Source of the DNA: CAZRVH01 sp964603635
Lineage (GTDB): Bacteria; Patescibacteriota; Gracilibacteria; Peribacterales; Peribacteraceae
Assembly (NCBI GenBank): GCA_964603635.1
Contig: CAZRVH010000005.1
Location: forward strand, 8,208-72,207
Direction of reading: 5' to 3'
DNA length: 64,000 nucleotides
A program made the translations under genes and the position numbers. This document shows, piece by piece, positions 25,742-34,332 of the stretch. Position 1 is the first letter of the stretch; each line of letters begins with the position of its first letter. The notes under the pieces are model-generated. The model searched no databases, was not told the origin of the DNA, and saw only the letters and a list, made by a program, of their open reading frames with translations.

Positions 25742-28700
25742 ATGAAACCATCGCTCCTCATCGGACAAGAGACTCACAAAGAGCTCGCGGATCTTCTGCG
25801 GGCGGATAAGCAGTTGGTCATTTCCGGGGCCGGAAACGAGACGGCGAAGGCGCTTCTTATCAGTCATCTGCTGCATTTCAAATCGTATCCCACGCTCCTT
25901 TTGGCGGAAGACGCCGCGGCCGTGGAAGCGATCCAACACTGGCTTCATTTCTTTGAACGCGAGACGTTGGCATTGCCGGAGATGGTCGAGACGGAAGGTG
26001 GCATGGCGCTGACAACATCCGCGCTGCAGCAATTTTTGCTCTACATGCTGGGCGCGGACAAAACCTTCCTGTTGCCGCGCGCCGTGTGGGACGTGGAATT
26101 TCCGCTTTTCAGCGAGCTCCAGGAGCGGAAAATCACGCTGCACGAAAAAGACGCGATGAACTTCACGGAGTTCGTGGAAAGCCTGCTCGCATGCGGATAC
26201 GAACATGCGCATGATCCCCTGCTGATGCCCGGCCAGTACCGAAGGGTCGGAGACACGCTGGATATCTTCCCTATCCAGTGCGAGGACATGTTCCGCATCG
26301 AGTTCGAATTCGACGTGATAGCGAGTATCCGCGCCATGAAGGAGGGGGAGATCTTGGAGGGGCATCACAAGACGTTGGATTTGTATCCCGTGAATTTCGA
26401 GAAAACGGCGCCGCTCGGCCGCCAGATCCCGAAGGACGCATTGCTCGTCATCGACGACCAGGACGACGTGGAAACGCCCAAGACGGGCCATGCCATCCGC
26501 TTCACGTCTTTCCCTGAATCCCAAAAAAACCACGTCCACCTGCGCTACCTCTCCGTCCTCAAGTTCTACACGCTGACGGACTTTTTGAACGATTTGCGCG
26601 ACAAGCTGCAGCAGGATTGGAGCCTGCTCATCGTTACCCGCAGGAGCGAGGAGTTGGAGGCGATTTTCAAGGAGGAGCGCATCCAGTTCCTGAAGAAGGA
26701 GCGTGTTGCGGGCGCCGTCACCATCGTGCCTGCGGAGGAGGGGGACTTGTTGCCGCATTCCATCCAAAACCCGGATTTCCAGAGCGCCCTTCTCACCGAT
26801 CGCGAAATCTTCAGTCTTCGCAAGACAGGCAAGCAGAAGAGCGTCTCCAAGCTCGCGCTCGACTTCCTCACGTCGCTCACCCCGGGCGACTACGTGGTGC
26901 ACATGGAGCATGGCATCGGACGCTTCGAAGGTATGACGCAGAAGACCTTCGACGGCACCTTGCGCGAGTACATGGAGCTGACCTACGCGGAGGGTGACAA
27001 GCTCTTCATCCCGGTGGACCAAGCCGACAAGCTCAGCAAGTTCGTGCACGAGGAGGGGGATGATCCCGTGCTGACGCGCCTTGGTGAAACGGCCTGGAAA
27101 AAGATCGCGGAGAGGATCAAGCAGGAGACCAAGGAAATCGCGAAGGACCTGCTGCTGCTCTACGCCAAGCGCGCCGCCGCGAAGGGATATTCCTACAAGC
27201 AAAACAACGAGACGTATAAGAAATTCGAGGAGTCGTTCCCGTACGTCATGACTCCGGGTCAGACGAAGGCGGTCGACGATATCGCCGCGGACATGGAGAG
27301 CGGCCACCCGATGGATCGTCTTGTGTGCGGGGACGTGGGATTTGGAAAGACGGAAGTCGCGATGCGCGCGGCGTTCAAGGCGGTGCAGGACGGCAAGCAG
27401 GTCGCGGTCGTCGCCCCCATCACCATCTTGGCCGACCAGCACTTCAAAAACTTCGTGCAGCGCATGGCGCCCTTCAAGGTGAACGTCGACATGATGAGCC
27501 GTTTCCGCAGTGCCAAGGAACAGGCGGTGACGCTGGAAAAGCTACGCAAGGGCGACGTGGACATCGTCATCGGCACGCATCGCCTTCTCCAGGAAGACGT
27601 GAAGTTTTTGAACCTGGGACTGGTGATCGTAGACGAAGAACAGCGCTTCGGCGTGAAGCAGAAGGAGAAGTTCAAGGAGATGCGCGCGTCGGTCGACATC
27701 CTCACGCTCACCGCGACGCCGATTCCCCGCACCCTCAACCTCGGTCTTCATAAACTGCGCGACATCAGCACGATTACGACCCCTCCTCCCGGGCGCCTCC
27801 CCATTATCACCGAGGTGCGCAAGTACAGCGACCAGTTGGTGAAGCAGGCGGTGATGCACGAGATCAAGCGCGACGGCCAGGTGTTCATCCTGCATAACCG
27901 CGTGGAGACCATCGACGCCTTCGCCGACAAGTTGCGCGAGCTTATCCCGGGCGCCACGTTCGTGGTTGCCCACGGCCAGCTGAAGCCGGAGGACTTGGAA
28001 GACCGCATTTCGTCCTTCAAAGACGGAAAGTACAACGTACTTGTGTCCTCCACCATCATCGAGAACGGCATCGACCTTCCCCGCGCCAATACCCTCATCG
28101 TCAACGAAGCCGAGCGCTTCGGACTCGCGCAGTTGTACCAGCTGCGCGGACGCGTGGGGCGCGGCAAGGTCCAGGCGTTCGCATACTTGCTCTACCACAC
28201 GCAGAAATTGCAGGACGACGCGAAGAAGCGTTTGCGCGCCATCGTCGAGGCCTGCGAGCTCGGATCCGGCTTCCAAGTGGCCATGCGCGACCTGGAGATC
28301 CGCGGCGCGGGAGAGATCTTGGGCGCGTCCCAGGCGGGTACCATGAACACCGTGGGCGTCAGTCATTATCTACGCATGCTCAAAAACGCCGTGGAAGAGC
28401 TCAAGGCGGGGCGCAAGGACGACCTTGAGGAGGATATCACCGTGGAGATTTTGCTCCCCGTAGAAGCCCTCCTGCCGACGTTTTACATTCCCGACAGCGA
28501 GGAGAAGATTTCCGTGTACCAGAAACTGGCCGCGTCCGAGGAAGAATCCACGCTCAAGGAATTCGAAGGCGACCTGCGCGACGAGTATGGCGAACTGCCG
28601 CCCCAGGTGCAGAACCTCTTCGCGATCCTTCGTTTGAAACTCGCCGCACGCCGGGCCGGCATCCTGCGCATCAAGATGGATGAGAGAGGCGGAGTGAAGC

Positions 28701-28957
28701 CCGCCTCCGCCATGGCTTCGGCGGGCAGGGATATCGTCGTCACGCTCAGCCCGCGCGTCACCGCCGAGGAAATCATGAAACTCCTGGCGCACAACCCGCA
28801 GTGGAAGATCAGCAGTAACACGCTGCGCATTGCGGAAGCCGAGCTTTCCAAGCTTGGAAAGGGCGATTGGCTGGGCGAGCTGACGGAAGAGGTGAAACAG
28901 CTCCACAAGCCCGAGAAGGTCAAGAAGGTGAAAAAAGAGGATGAGGAGGAATCTTAA
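25742..28957 (+). CDS. mfd: Transcription-repair coupling factor Mfd
   Basis: The 1071-residue protein has the UvrB-like N-terminal modules and the RNA polymerase interaction domain (PGDYVVHMEHGIGRFEG). The RecG-type translocase follows with Walker A GDVGFGKTEVAMRAA, DEEQ in VDEEQRFGVKQ, TATPIPRTL and the QLRGRVGRG motif VI. A C-terminal TRCF domain completes it. It removes stalled RNA polymerase at lesions and recruits UvrA. The start is the ATG of MKPSLLIGQE; the longer frame is unlikely. Near the 3' end the coding DNA contains the palindrome CTTTCCAAGCTTGGAAAG, the same word found in intergenic hairpins. Confidence 0.97.
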   Translation: MKPSLLIGQETHKELADLLRADKQLVISGAGNETAKALLISHLLHFKSYPTLLLAEDAAAVEAIQHWLHFFERETLALPEMVETEGGMALTTSALQQFLLYMLGADKTFLLPRAVWDVEFPLFSELQERKITLHEKDAMNFTEFVESLLACGYEHAHDPLLMPGQYRRVGDTLDIFPIQCEDMFRIEFEFDVIASIRAMKEGEILEGHHKTLDLYPVNFEKTAPLGRQIPKDALLVIDDQDDVETPKTGHAIRFTSFPESQKNHVHLRYLSVLKFYTLTDFLNDLRDKLQQDWSLLIVTRRSEELEAIFKEERIQFLKKERVAGAVTIVPAEEGDLLPHSIQNPDFQSALLTDREIFSLRKTGKQKSVSKLALDFLTSLTPGDYVVHMEHGIGRFEGMTQKTFDGTLREYMELTYAEGDKLFIPVDQADKLSKFVHEEGDDPVLTRLGETAWKKIAERIKQETKEIAKDLLLLYAKRAAAKGYSYKQNNETYKKFEESFPYVMTPGQTKAVDDIAADMESGHPMDRLVCGDVGFGKTEVAMRAAFKAVQDGKQVAVVAPITILADQHFKNFVQRMAPFKVNVDMMSRFRSAKEQAVTLEKLRKGDVDIVIGTHRLLQEDVKFLNLGLVIVDEEQRFGVKQKEKFKEMRASVDILTLTATPIPRTLNLGLHKLRDISTITTPPPGRLPIITEVRKYSDQLVKQAVMHEIKRDGQVFILHNRVETIDAFADKLRELIPGATFVVAHGQLKPEDLEDRISSFKDGKYNVLVSSTIIENGIDLPRANTLIVNEAERFGLAQLYQLRGRVGRGKVQAFAYLLYHTQKLQDDAKKRLRAIVEACELGSGFQVAMRDLEIRGAGEILGASQAGTMNTVGVSHYLRMLKNAVEELKAGRKDDLEEDITVEILLPVEALLPTFYIPDSEEKISVYQKLAASEEESTLKEFEGDLRDEYGELPPQVQNLFAILRLKLAARRAGILRIKMDERGGVKPASAMASAGRDIVVTLSPRVTAEEIMKLLAHNPQWKISSNTLRIAEAELSKLGKGDWLGELTEEVKQLHKPEKVKKVKKEDEEES

Positions 28958-28959
28958 AG

Positions 28960-29032
28960 GTGTCATCCCGAGCGTAGACGAGGGAGACACCGCGCGTATG
29001 GTTCGTCTACGCTCACCATGACACGCGGTTTT
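28960..29032. repeat. Dispersed TGTCATCCCGAGC-type palindromic repeat
   Basis: GTGTCATCCCGAGCGTAGAC is followed 40 bases later by GTCTACGCTCACCATGACAC. This makes a long imperfect hairpin after mfd. Related sequences occur in many gaps of this window. Confidence 0.7.
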
Positions 29033-29075
29033 CTCTTTCTTTCAAAAACACCCGTTTTCCGCTATACTAAGACGA

Positions 29076-29954
29076 GTGCCTAATGCCAACCCCCTAGACC
29101 GCCAGGCCGAATTCGAGCGCATCGCCGCCCGCCGGAAAGCCATGCTCGAAGCGGAGGACGAACTGCGTCGGAAGCATGCGGCGGAGAAAGGGGAATTCGC
29201 CTCCCGTGGAAAAGCGGCGTTTGCCGAGGAGGTCGCGGCCGCAAAGGAGCGATCCGAACAGCGCGAGGAATGGCGCCAGGACCAACACGTGAAAAAGGCC
29301 GAGCAGAAGCAGGAAAAGGAGCGCATGGAGGAGGAGCGCAAGCGCGAGGCATTGATGAAGGAGGAGAAGGAAAAACAACTCGCGGAGCAAAAGAAAGACA
29401 CCGAACTCCTGCATGAAACGACGGTGAAGAAGAAGTTCGACGAGCGTAAAAAGACCATCGACAAGGAGGGGGCGGATGCCGACAAGAGGGCGCGCGATAT
29501 CGCCGACAGGGAAGGACGCGTCGCCGACGAGGAATTGCAGCGCCAGCTCGTGACCATCGAGCGCGACGTACGCAAGAAGCAGCAGCAATTCGACGCGCTC
29601 ATCGAACGGCGCCGAAAGATGCTGGAGGAATCGTACGCGCACGCCAAACGGATGATCCTGCAGCAAGAGCAGTATGCGGCGGGACAGGAAAAAAACGCGG
29701 TCGGCCAGCAACGCATGCAATTGGAGAGCGAACACAAAAAACAGATCATGCTGCTCGACAAGGAAGTGGAAACCAACGCCGTGAAAGCGAGGCAGGAGCG
29801 TGCCGCCCTCGAGCGGGAGGCGAGGGAGGCCTCCGCCGAGAAGCATGGGAAGATCAGCCTGGATCATGACCGCAGGGTGCGCGAATCGCTACAACGCCAT
29901 GATTCGGCAATAGAGTGGATCGGACTATTCGATCCGGAGAAGGAGGGGAAGTGA
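29076..29954 (+). CDS. Highly charged coiled-coil protein, unknown function
   Basis: The 292-residue protein is almost entirely Glu/Lys/Arg/Ala-rich helix with heptad character, for example from residue 60 to 260 (KEKQLAEQKKDTELLHET). There is no signal peptide or membrane helix. It ends in a short non-helical segment (SAIEWIGLFDPEKEGK). It starts at GTG 29076, seven bases after the -10 TATACT (29063-29068), a leaderless start. It may be a structural or scaffolding protein. Confidence 0.75.
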   Translation: MPNANPLDRQAEFERIAARRKAMLEAEDELRRKHAAEKGEFASRGKAAFAEEVAAAKERSEQREEWRQDQHVKKAEQKQEKERMEEERKREALMKEEKEKQLAEQKKDTELLHETTVKKKFDERKKTIDKEGADADKRARDIADREGRVADEELQRQLVTIERDVRKKQQQFDALIERRRKMLEESYAHAKRMILQQEQYAAGQEKNAVGQQRMQLESEHKKQIMLLDKEVETNAVKARQERAALEREAREASAEKHGKISLDHDRRVRESLQRHDSAIEWIGLFDPEKEGK

Positions 29955-30063
29955 GCCGGGGAATGGCAGCGCCACGTGATTGCGCATGGGAACGTAAAGC
30001 GACTGCGTCGCCGCCACGTCCCACGTAAAATTTGCTGCTCGCTTCGCCATGCGCAATTTTACG

Positions 30064-30149
30064 TGGTGCCGGGGAGAGGACTTGAACCTCCATGGGATTG
30101 CTCCCGTCAGCTCCTAAGGCTGATGCGTCTGCCATTTCGCCACCCCGGC
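30064..30149 (-). tRNA. tRNA-Leu (anticodon UAG), CCA encoded
   Basis: The minus strand folds into a class II tRNA. The 7-bp acceptor stem GCCGGGG pairs with CCCCGGC, with discriminator A and encoded CCA at 30064-30066. The anticodon stem TCAGC/GCTGA holds loop CTTAGGA (anticodon TAG). A variable arm and the T-loop GTTCAAGTC are present. A hairpin made of CACGTAAAATT and its complement follows downstream. Reading frames across this stretch are not genes. Confidence 0.96.
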
Positions 30150-30334
30150 ACTGTCGATGAATACATGTTCTCTCACTATATTACATATCACTTTCACCCC
30201 GCCAAAGGGGCGACCCAACGGTAGCGTTTTTCCAGCCGGATTGCATCCTTCGGTCTTTTACTGGAATAAACCCTTCTATTGCCCGGAAATGGCTTTTCTG
30301 CTATACTTTTTAGATTTCCACGCACGCCCACGCC

Positions 30335-30679
30335 ATGTCAGATTCCGCTTCCATCCCGGCCCTTCCGCAGACGTTTGCCCACGGGCATGACCTCTACGAC
30401 TTCATCATGGCGACGATCGAACCCGATCTGGTCACCGCGCAGATCCCCGCCTTGCCCGAGAAGTACAAAGACGAGACGCCGGAACAACGCAAGCAGCGTG
30501 CGGCCCGCTACGAGGCGGCATTCGCGCTCTACAAGCAGCGCCTGGAGGAATACACGGCGTACTGGCACCGGCAGTTCAACGGCCACAAGCACGAGGTCAT
30601 CGCTTCCCTCGAGGCGGATCATCGGGCGACCGACGCGCGTGCGTTGGATGCCCTCGACCTTTCCATTTCCCGACAGTGA
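30335..30679 (+). CDS. Small hypothetical protein, 114 residues
   Basis: The protein is acidic and helical, rich in Tyr/Ala/Arg/Glu (YKDETPEQRKQRAARYEAAF), with no signal peptide or membrane helix. A TGCTATACT box lies about 27 bases upstream. Its stop nearly touches the start of the following large gene (ATG three bases later), so the two are translationally linked. I do not recognise the family. Confidence 0.7.
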   Translation: MSDSASIPALPQTFAHGHDLYDFIMATIEPDLVTAQIPALPEKYKDETPEQRKQRAARYEAAFALYKQRLEEYTAYWHRQFNGHKHEVIASLEADHRATDARALDALDLSISRQ

Positions 30680-30681
30680 TC

Positions 30682-32145
30682 ATGCGTCCTCTTTCTTTTC
30701 TCCCCGGTCGTACGTCGTTCGCGGAAGCACGTCTTCTCTATTTTAATAATCCCGAAGCGCCGCAGCAGGTCGAAGCGCCGCAGCAGGAGCGGAAAGACAA
30801 ATTGAATCTGCCGGTTGATAGCGCAGATGCATTGCAAAAAAGCATTGCGGATGAAAGCTCATCGCAAGTTGCCGCCGCGGAGAACGTTATTCTAAACCAG
30901 CAGGCGCAGACGGATCACCTCGAAACAGATAAGGCAAAACTGTCGGCCAGGGAGCTTCCGCCCGTTGCGGAACAACTTGAAGGTGCTGCAGGAGACGCAG
31001 GCGACCAGGGTGCCGCAGGACCCGATGGCATGCCCCAGCCCGCACCCCCCGAGAAGAAGGGCATCCTGGACGGCGTCACGCGCGATTTCCCCGATGCCGA
31101 CAAGCGGAAGATCGAGGAGCACGCGACGAAACTCATCGGCGACAAGCGTCCCGTGGACATGACGCAGAAACAGGCCGACCTCCTGATGGCAAACGTCCAG
31201 ATGCAGACCGGCGCCACGCTGAAGATCAGTAACGACAAGCGGTCGTTCGAAATCATTCCTCCCGGATCGTCCCTCGAGATGCTCATGAACAGGGTCATGG
31301 GTGCCTTTGCATTCGCGAGCACGTTGTTTGCGAAGGAAACCGGACAGACGCTCCGCGAAACGCCGGAAGAATACGAGGCCAGGATGCGTGCGGCCGCCCA
31401 ACCGGATTCTCCCGAGAACAGGGCGAAGATCGACGGGCTCTTGGCCGATGTGAAGAAAGAGGTCGCCGCGATGGAAGTGCGCCTCAGCCAGAAGCCGGAC
31501 GATGCGAACGTGCAAAAAGACTTGGAAGAACAGCGGGGCCGCCAGGCCGTCTTGGAGAAGATCATCGCGGAAAGGCCCGCGCTTCCCCCTGAAAAAGAGG
31601 ACAAGAAGAGTGATGAGGCGCCTCAAGCAACAGAGACGCCCGCCGAGCCGGAAAAAAAGGATAAATCACCGGATCAGATCAAGCTTGAGGCGGCGAACAC
31701 GCTCGCCCAATCCCTGAATGAAGCAGCCGGCCGGGAGCTCATTCGGCCCGATGCGCAGGATTGGCGGATGACCGTCGCGAGCATCAGGGGCGTCTTGACG
31801 AACGCGAACGCGAAGGCCCCCGCGACCGCGGCATTGGGCATCGGCATGAATGGCGACGCCTTGGAGGAATGGGACGGGGGCGTCTTTGACATCGACAATG
31901 ATATCGTGTCCGATTTCGGTACGATGTTGGATAGCGATCCGATGCAAGCCGTGATGCGCATCATGAGGATGGATCCGTCCTTTATCCGTGCCGAGAATGC
32001 AAAAGCCAGCGGGACCCTTACGAAGATGCAAGCCTCCCTACAGAAAGCACTTCCGGACATTGCCAAGGGGGTCGCCGACCAGAAGGCGAAGTATGCGGCC
32101 GCTTCGGCGAATATATCCGAGGGTACAAGCGCAGGATCCTATTAA
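30682..32145 (+). CDS. Large charged hypothetical protein paired with the preceding gene
   Basis: The 487-residue protein starts MRPLSFLPGRTSFAEARLLY and is rich in Ala, Glu, Lys, Gln and Pro with two low-complexity stretches (near residues 65-130 and 290-340). A short region (SLEMLMNRVMGAFAFASTLF) could be a membrane or amphipathic helix. The C-terminal 150 residues look globular (AATAALGIGMNGDALEEWDG). No catalytic motif is evident. It is probably structural and acts with the 114-residue protein. Some possibility remains that it is a phage-like or surface protein. Confidence 0.7.
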   Translation: MRPLSFLPGRTSFAEARLLYFNNPEAPQQVEAPQQERKDKLNLPVDSADALQKSIADESSSQVAAAENVILNQQAQTDHLETDKAKLSARELPPVAEQLEGAAGDAGDQGAAGPDGMPQPAPPEKKGILDGVTRDFPDADKRKIEEHATKLIGDKRPVDMTQKQADLLMANVQMQTGATLKISNDKRSFEIIPPGSSLEMLMNRVMGAFAFASTLFAKETGQTLRETPEEYEARMRAAAQPDSPENRAKIDGLLADVKKEVAAMEVRLSQKPDDANVQKDLEEQRGRQAVLEKIIAERPALPPEKEDKKSDEAPQATETPAEPEKKDKSPDQIKLEAANTLAQSLNEAAGRELIRPDAQDWRMTVASIRGVLTNANAKAPATAALGIGMNGDALEEWDGGVFDIDNDIVSDFGTMLDSDPMQAVMRIMRMDPSFIRAENAKASGTLTKMQASLQKALPDIAKGVADQKAKYAAASANISEGTSAGSY

Positions 32146-32243
32146 CAACGAAGAGGGTATTCATTTCATGCAGCGTAGTACCCCGCTTGCCGAAGAGGGT
32201 GTCGGACGTGAAAAGAGTGCCGTATAAAGCAAGTATTCATCGA

Positions 32244-32320
32244 TATGGCGAAATACCAGACGCATCAGCCTTAGGAGCTGGCGGGAGCAATCCTATGAAC
32301 GCTCAAGCTTTCCCTGAACA
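32244..32320 (+). pseudogene. Degenerate tRNA-Leu(UAG) copy
   Basis: The stretch from ATGGCGAAAT through CAGACGCATCAGCCTTAGGA to GGGAGCAATCC matches the D-arm, anticodon arm and variable region of the tRNA-Leu at 30.1 kb almost base for base. The T-arm is broken (GAACGCTCAAGCTTTC) and the acceptor ends do not pair, so it cannot be a working tRNA. It has the opposite orientation and lies 2.1 kb away. Confidence 0.75.
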
Positions 32321-32387
32321 AGAACGAAGGATCTTCTCCTTGGCAAAGGATTCCTCTATTTCGCGTGGAGCGCTCATTCGGAACGAA

Positions 32388-32993
32388 TTATTTTATTTTT
32401 TTAAATATACACCTCATCTGCGACCGTGCCACGCCGATGACATTCATCGCCATTCTTTCCTGGCGAAGGATGAACGGCGCGTTGAAAATCCGTTCGAATC
32501 GGTTCGCTTCCGATGCCGCGTAATCCGTCACTGCCAACCGAACCTGCGGCGGTACCATGCCTTCAGGCATCCCTGCCAGACTCGTTGCCCGGTGATGGCC
32601 GTCGAATACGATCGAGCGTTCGCCATGTCGCAGGACGATCATCTGCGTTCCTTCCGGGAAATGTTCGCGCATTTCCAGTATGTGCGTATGTTCCCGCAAA
32701 TAGGGGATGTCCTTCAGGTCCGCGAACGTGGAGCGCATCCTGTCCGCGTATAATTGCCGCCATGCCGTCGTTGCGTCGACATACATACATCCCGCTGTTT
32801 CGATGGAATTTTCCGGTTCCTCCATTGTCCATTGCCGTTTCGCGAGTCCCAACAATTGTACGCGTGGCCACCGCCAGTCTTCCCAACTGCGAAATTTTTT
32901 CTTCGCGTAATGAGGCTTCCAGAAATCATTGTCTTCCAAGGACTTCCAAGTATCGAATACCTCATTCCAATCACTGGGGCGTGTTTCCTGCAT
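32388..32993 (-). CDS. ParB/Srx-like domain protein, accessory
   Basis: The 201-residue protein contains VLRHGERSIVFDGHHRATSL, which resembles the ParB/sulfiredoxin nuclease-fold motif (GxxRxxA). It is flanked by a helical N-terminal half with many Trp residues. There is no helix-turn-helix, so it is not a partition ParB. The ATG at 32993 lies seven bases after TATTTT, with TTGACT 17 bases further up, a strong leaderless promoter. It is next to the broken tRNA-Leu copy, consistent with acquisition. Confidence 0.7.
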   Translation of the reverse strand: MQETRPSDWNEVFDTWKSLEDNDFWKPHYAKKKFRSWEDWRWPRVQLLGLAKRQWTMEEPENSIETAGCMYVDATTAWRQLYADRMRSTFADLKDIPYLREHTHILEMREHFPEGTQMIVLRHGERSIVFDGHHRATSLAGMPEGMVPPQVRLAVTDYAASEANRFERIFNAPFILRQERMAMNVIGVARSQMRCIFKKIK

Positions 32994-33000
32994 ATGAAAC

Positions 33001-33029
33001 AAAATAAACTATATTAATTATTTAGTCAA
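33001..33029 (-). promoter_or_regulatory. Promoter of the ParB-like gene
   Basis: On the minus strand, -35 TTGACT (33024-33029), a 17-base AT-only spacer and -10 TATTTT (33001-33006) are seen. The ATG follows seven bases later. Confidence 0.7.
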
Positions 33030-33110
33030 TATCCACGTAAGGCCGATATTCGAACTGCATTCGTTCGCCCATCCGGTTTCGCCCGACATCGTTTCGCTAC
33101 GTCGCGACTC

Positions 33111-33677
33111 CTATTCTTCGGGCCACGGCAGGACGGTCTGCGGGTCGATGAAGTCCTTCAGCTCGGCTTCCGTTTGCACGTATCCCAGCATCACGAGTTC
33201 GGTTCCTTTGTGGATGGTGAGATGCAGATGTTTGCGCGAGCCGTCGGTATCGTTGCTCTTGTCCGCTCCCAGGATGCCGATCTTCTGTCCTTGTGTGAGC
33301 GTTCCGGATTCGGCCGGAAGGCTCGCGACCGCGAGGTGACCGTAGATGATGTTCACGGGTTCGCCTTTCAGCATGCATTCCTGGGCCAGCACGCCGCCGT
33401 AGCCCGCCGCGAATCCGCTGTAGCGGATCTTTCCGCCGCATACCGCATAGACGTTCACGTCCTTATCCTTTTCGGAGCCCGTGATTTCGAAGTCCGTTCC
33501 CGTGTGGAATCCCGTGAACCGCTCCGGGGGATCGATGGGATTCGTCGCGGGATCGGGCGTCACGTAGAGGCCGAAGTGGAGGGGGGTCTCACGGGAGGCG
33601 CCGTTCTCGATGGGCCAGGTGCAGCCTGTCAAAAGGATGGTGGAAACGATCAGGGTCAGGAATTTTGCTTGCTTCAT
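33111..33677 (-). CDS. M23-family peptidase-like lipoprotein
   Basis: The 188-residue product has a lipoprotein signal (MKQAKFLTLIVSTILLTGC) and a LytM/M23 fold. Zinc ligands are visible as HTGTDFE and HLHLTIHKG, with a glycine-rich GGKIRYSGFAAGYGG between. It probably cuts or binds peptidoglycan cross-bridges at the outer face of the membrane. It is a single-gene unit next to other accessory genes. Confidence 0.85.
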   Translation of the reverse strand: MKQAKFLTLIVSTILLTGCTWPIENGASRETPLHFGLYVTPDPATNPIDPPERFTGFHTGTDFEITGSEKDKDVNVYAVCGGKIRYSGFAAGYGGVLAQECMLKGEPVNIIYGHLAVASLPAESGTLTQGQKIGILGADKSNDTDGSRKHLHLTIHKGTELVMLGYVQTEAELKDFIDPQTVLPWPEE

Positions 33678-33717
33678 GCTTCTAAGACGGCTGCCGCTAG
33701 CAAAACTTACCGATCTA

Positions 33718-33745
33718 TTGCTTACATTTAATAATATTGTATTAT
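33718..33745 (+). promoter_or_regulatory. Promoter of the receiver-like gene
   Basis: TTGCTT (33718-33723), 16 bases, then TATTAT (33740-33745). A small TTCG-loop hairpin (ACTGC/GCAGT) follows in the leader. Confidence 0.55.
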
Positions 33746-33802
33746 ATTAAAACTGCTTCGGGCAGTCGTTCTTTCAATCCTTATCTAGGAAAGGTCACTC
33801 CA

Positions 33803-34186
33803 TTGAATGCGGTACTCACTACCGGCGATTCCTCAATTACCAAAATAGTTGCTACTTTATTGAAGGAAAGGGGCTTTGAGATTATTGCAAGGCTCAAACG
33901 CGCCCACCTTGCCTTCGATATCGTGGAACACGATGCAGATGAAGTTGTCCTGGTTGTAATGGTTTTGTCGCAGGCCAATGAGCAGGATGAAGATACTACG
34001 ATCCGTCGCCTGCGAAATGAACACTCTTCCTGCAGGATTGTTTGTCTTGCCACAGGGCTGAATGACGACCGTAACAATTTTCTGCAAGCGCAGAGCGTTA
34101 CGTATATCGACGCTGGTACGCAAGATTGGGTGACAATTTTTTACCGTTGTCTGCAAGATTTAACTCTCATGCTCAAGCAGAAGTAG
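33803..34186 (+). CDS. Receiver-like single-domain protein, degenerate
   Basis: The 127-residue protein has the alternating pattern of a response-regulator receiver (AVLTTGDSSITKIVATLLKE, ADEVVLVVMVLSQ, CRIVCLATG, SVTYIDAG). The phosphorylatable Asp position appears to be occupied by VVMV, so it may be inactive or a decoy. I prefer the TTG start at 33803 because AGGAAAGG lies just upstream; an in-frame ATG at 33737 lies inside the promoter. A strong terminator follows. Confidence 0.65.
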   Translation: MNAVLTTGDSSITKIVATLLKERGFEIIARLKRAHLAFDIVEHDADEVVLVVMVLSQANEQDEDTTIRRLRNEHSSCRIVCLATGLNDDRNNFLQAQSVTYIDAGTQDWVTIFYRCLQDLTLMLKQK

Positions 34187-34197
34187 CTTGCGCTCGT

Positions 34198-34235
34198 AAG
34201 CCGCCCGTTCCCTCGTGGAATAGGCGGCTTTTTTT
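34198..34235 (+). terminator. Terminator after the receiver-like gene
   Basis: AAGCCGCC pairs with GGCGGCTT and is followed by a run of T residues. Confidence 0.85.
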
Positions 34236-34332
34236 GGTTCGCGGTTCGTCCCTCGACGAGTTCGGGATGACACGGTTCAGATCCGGCTTCGTTCGGCTTC
34301 GCTATGTTTCGCCGGAACCACGCCGTTATTTG

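Noticed and set aside
29854..30135. Minus-strand reading frame across the tRNA-Leu (…ADASALGADGSNP…)
   Set aside because: It is a translation of the tRNA itself; a well-formed tRNA with encoded CCA explains the sequence.
32187..32753. Plus-strand 188-residue frame
   Set aside because: Its first part reads through the degenerate tRNA copy and its second part is antisense to the ParB-like gene, which has a strong promoter.
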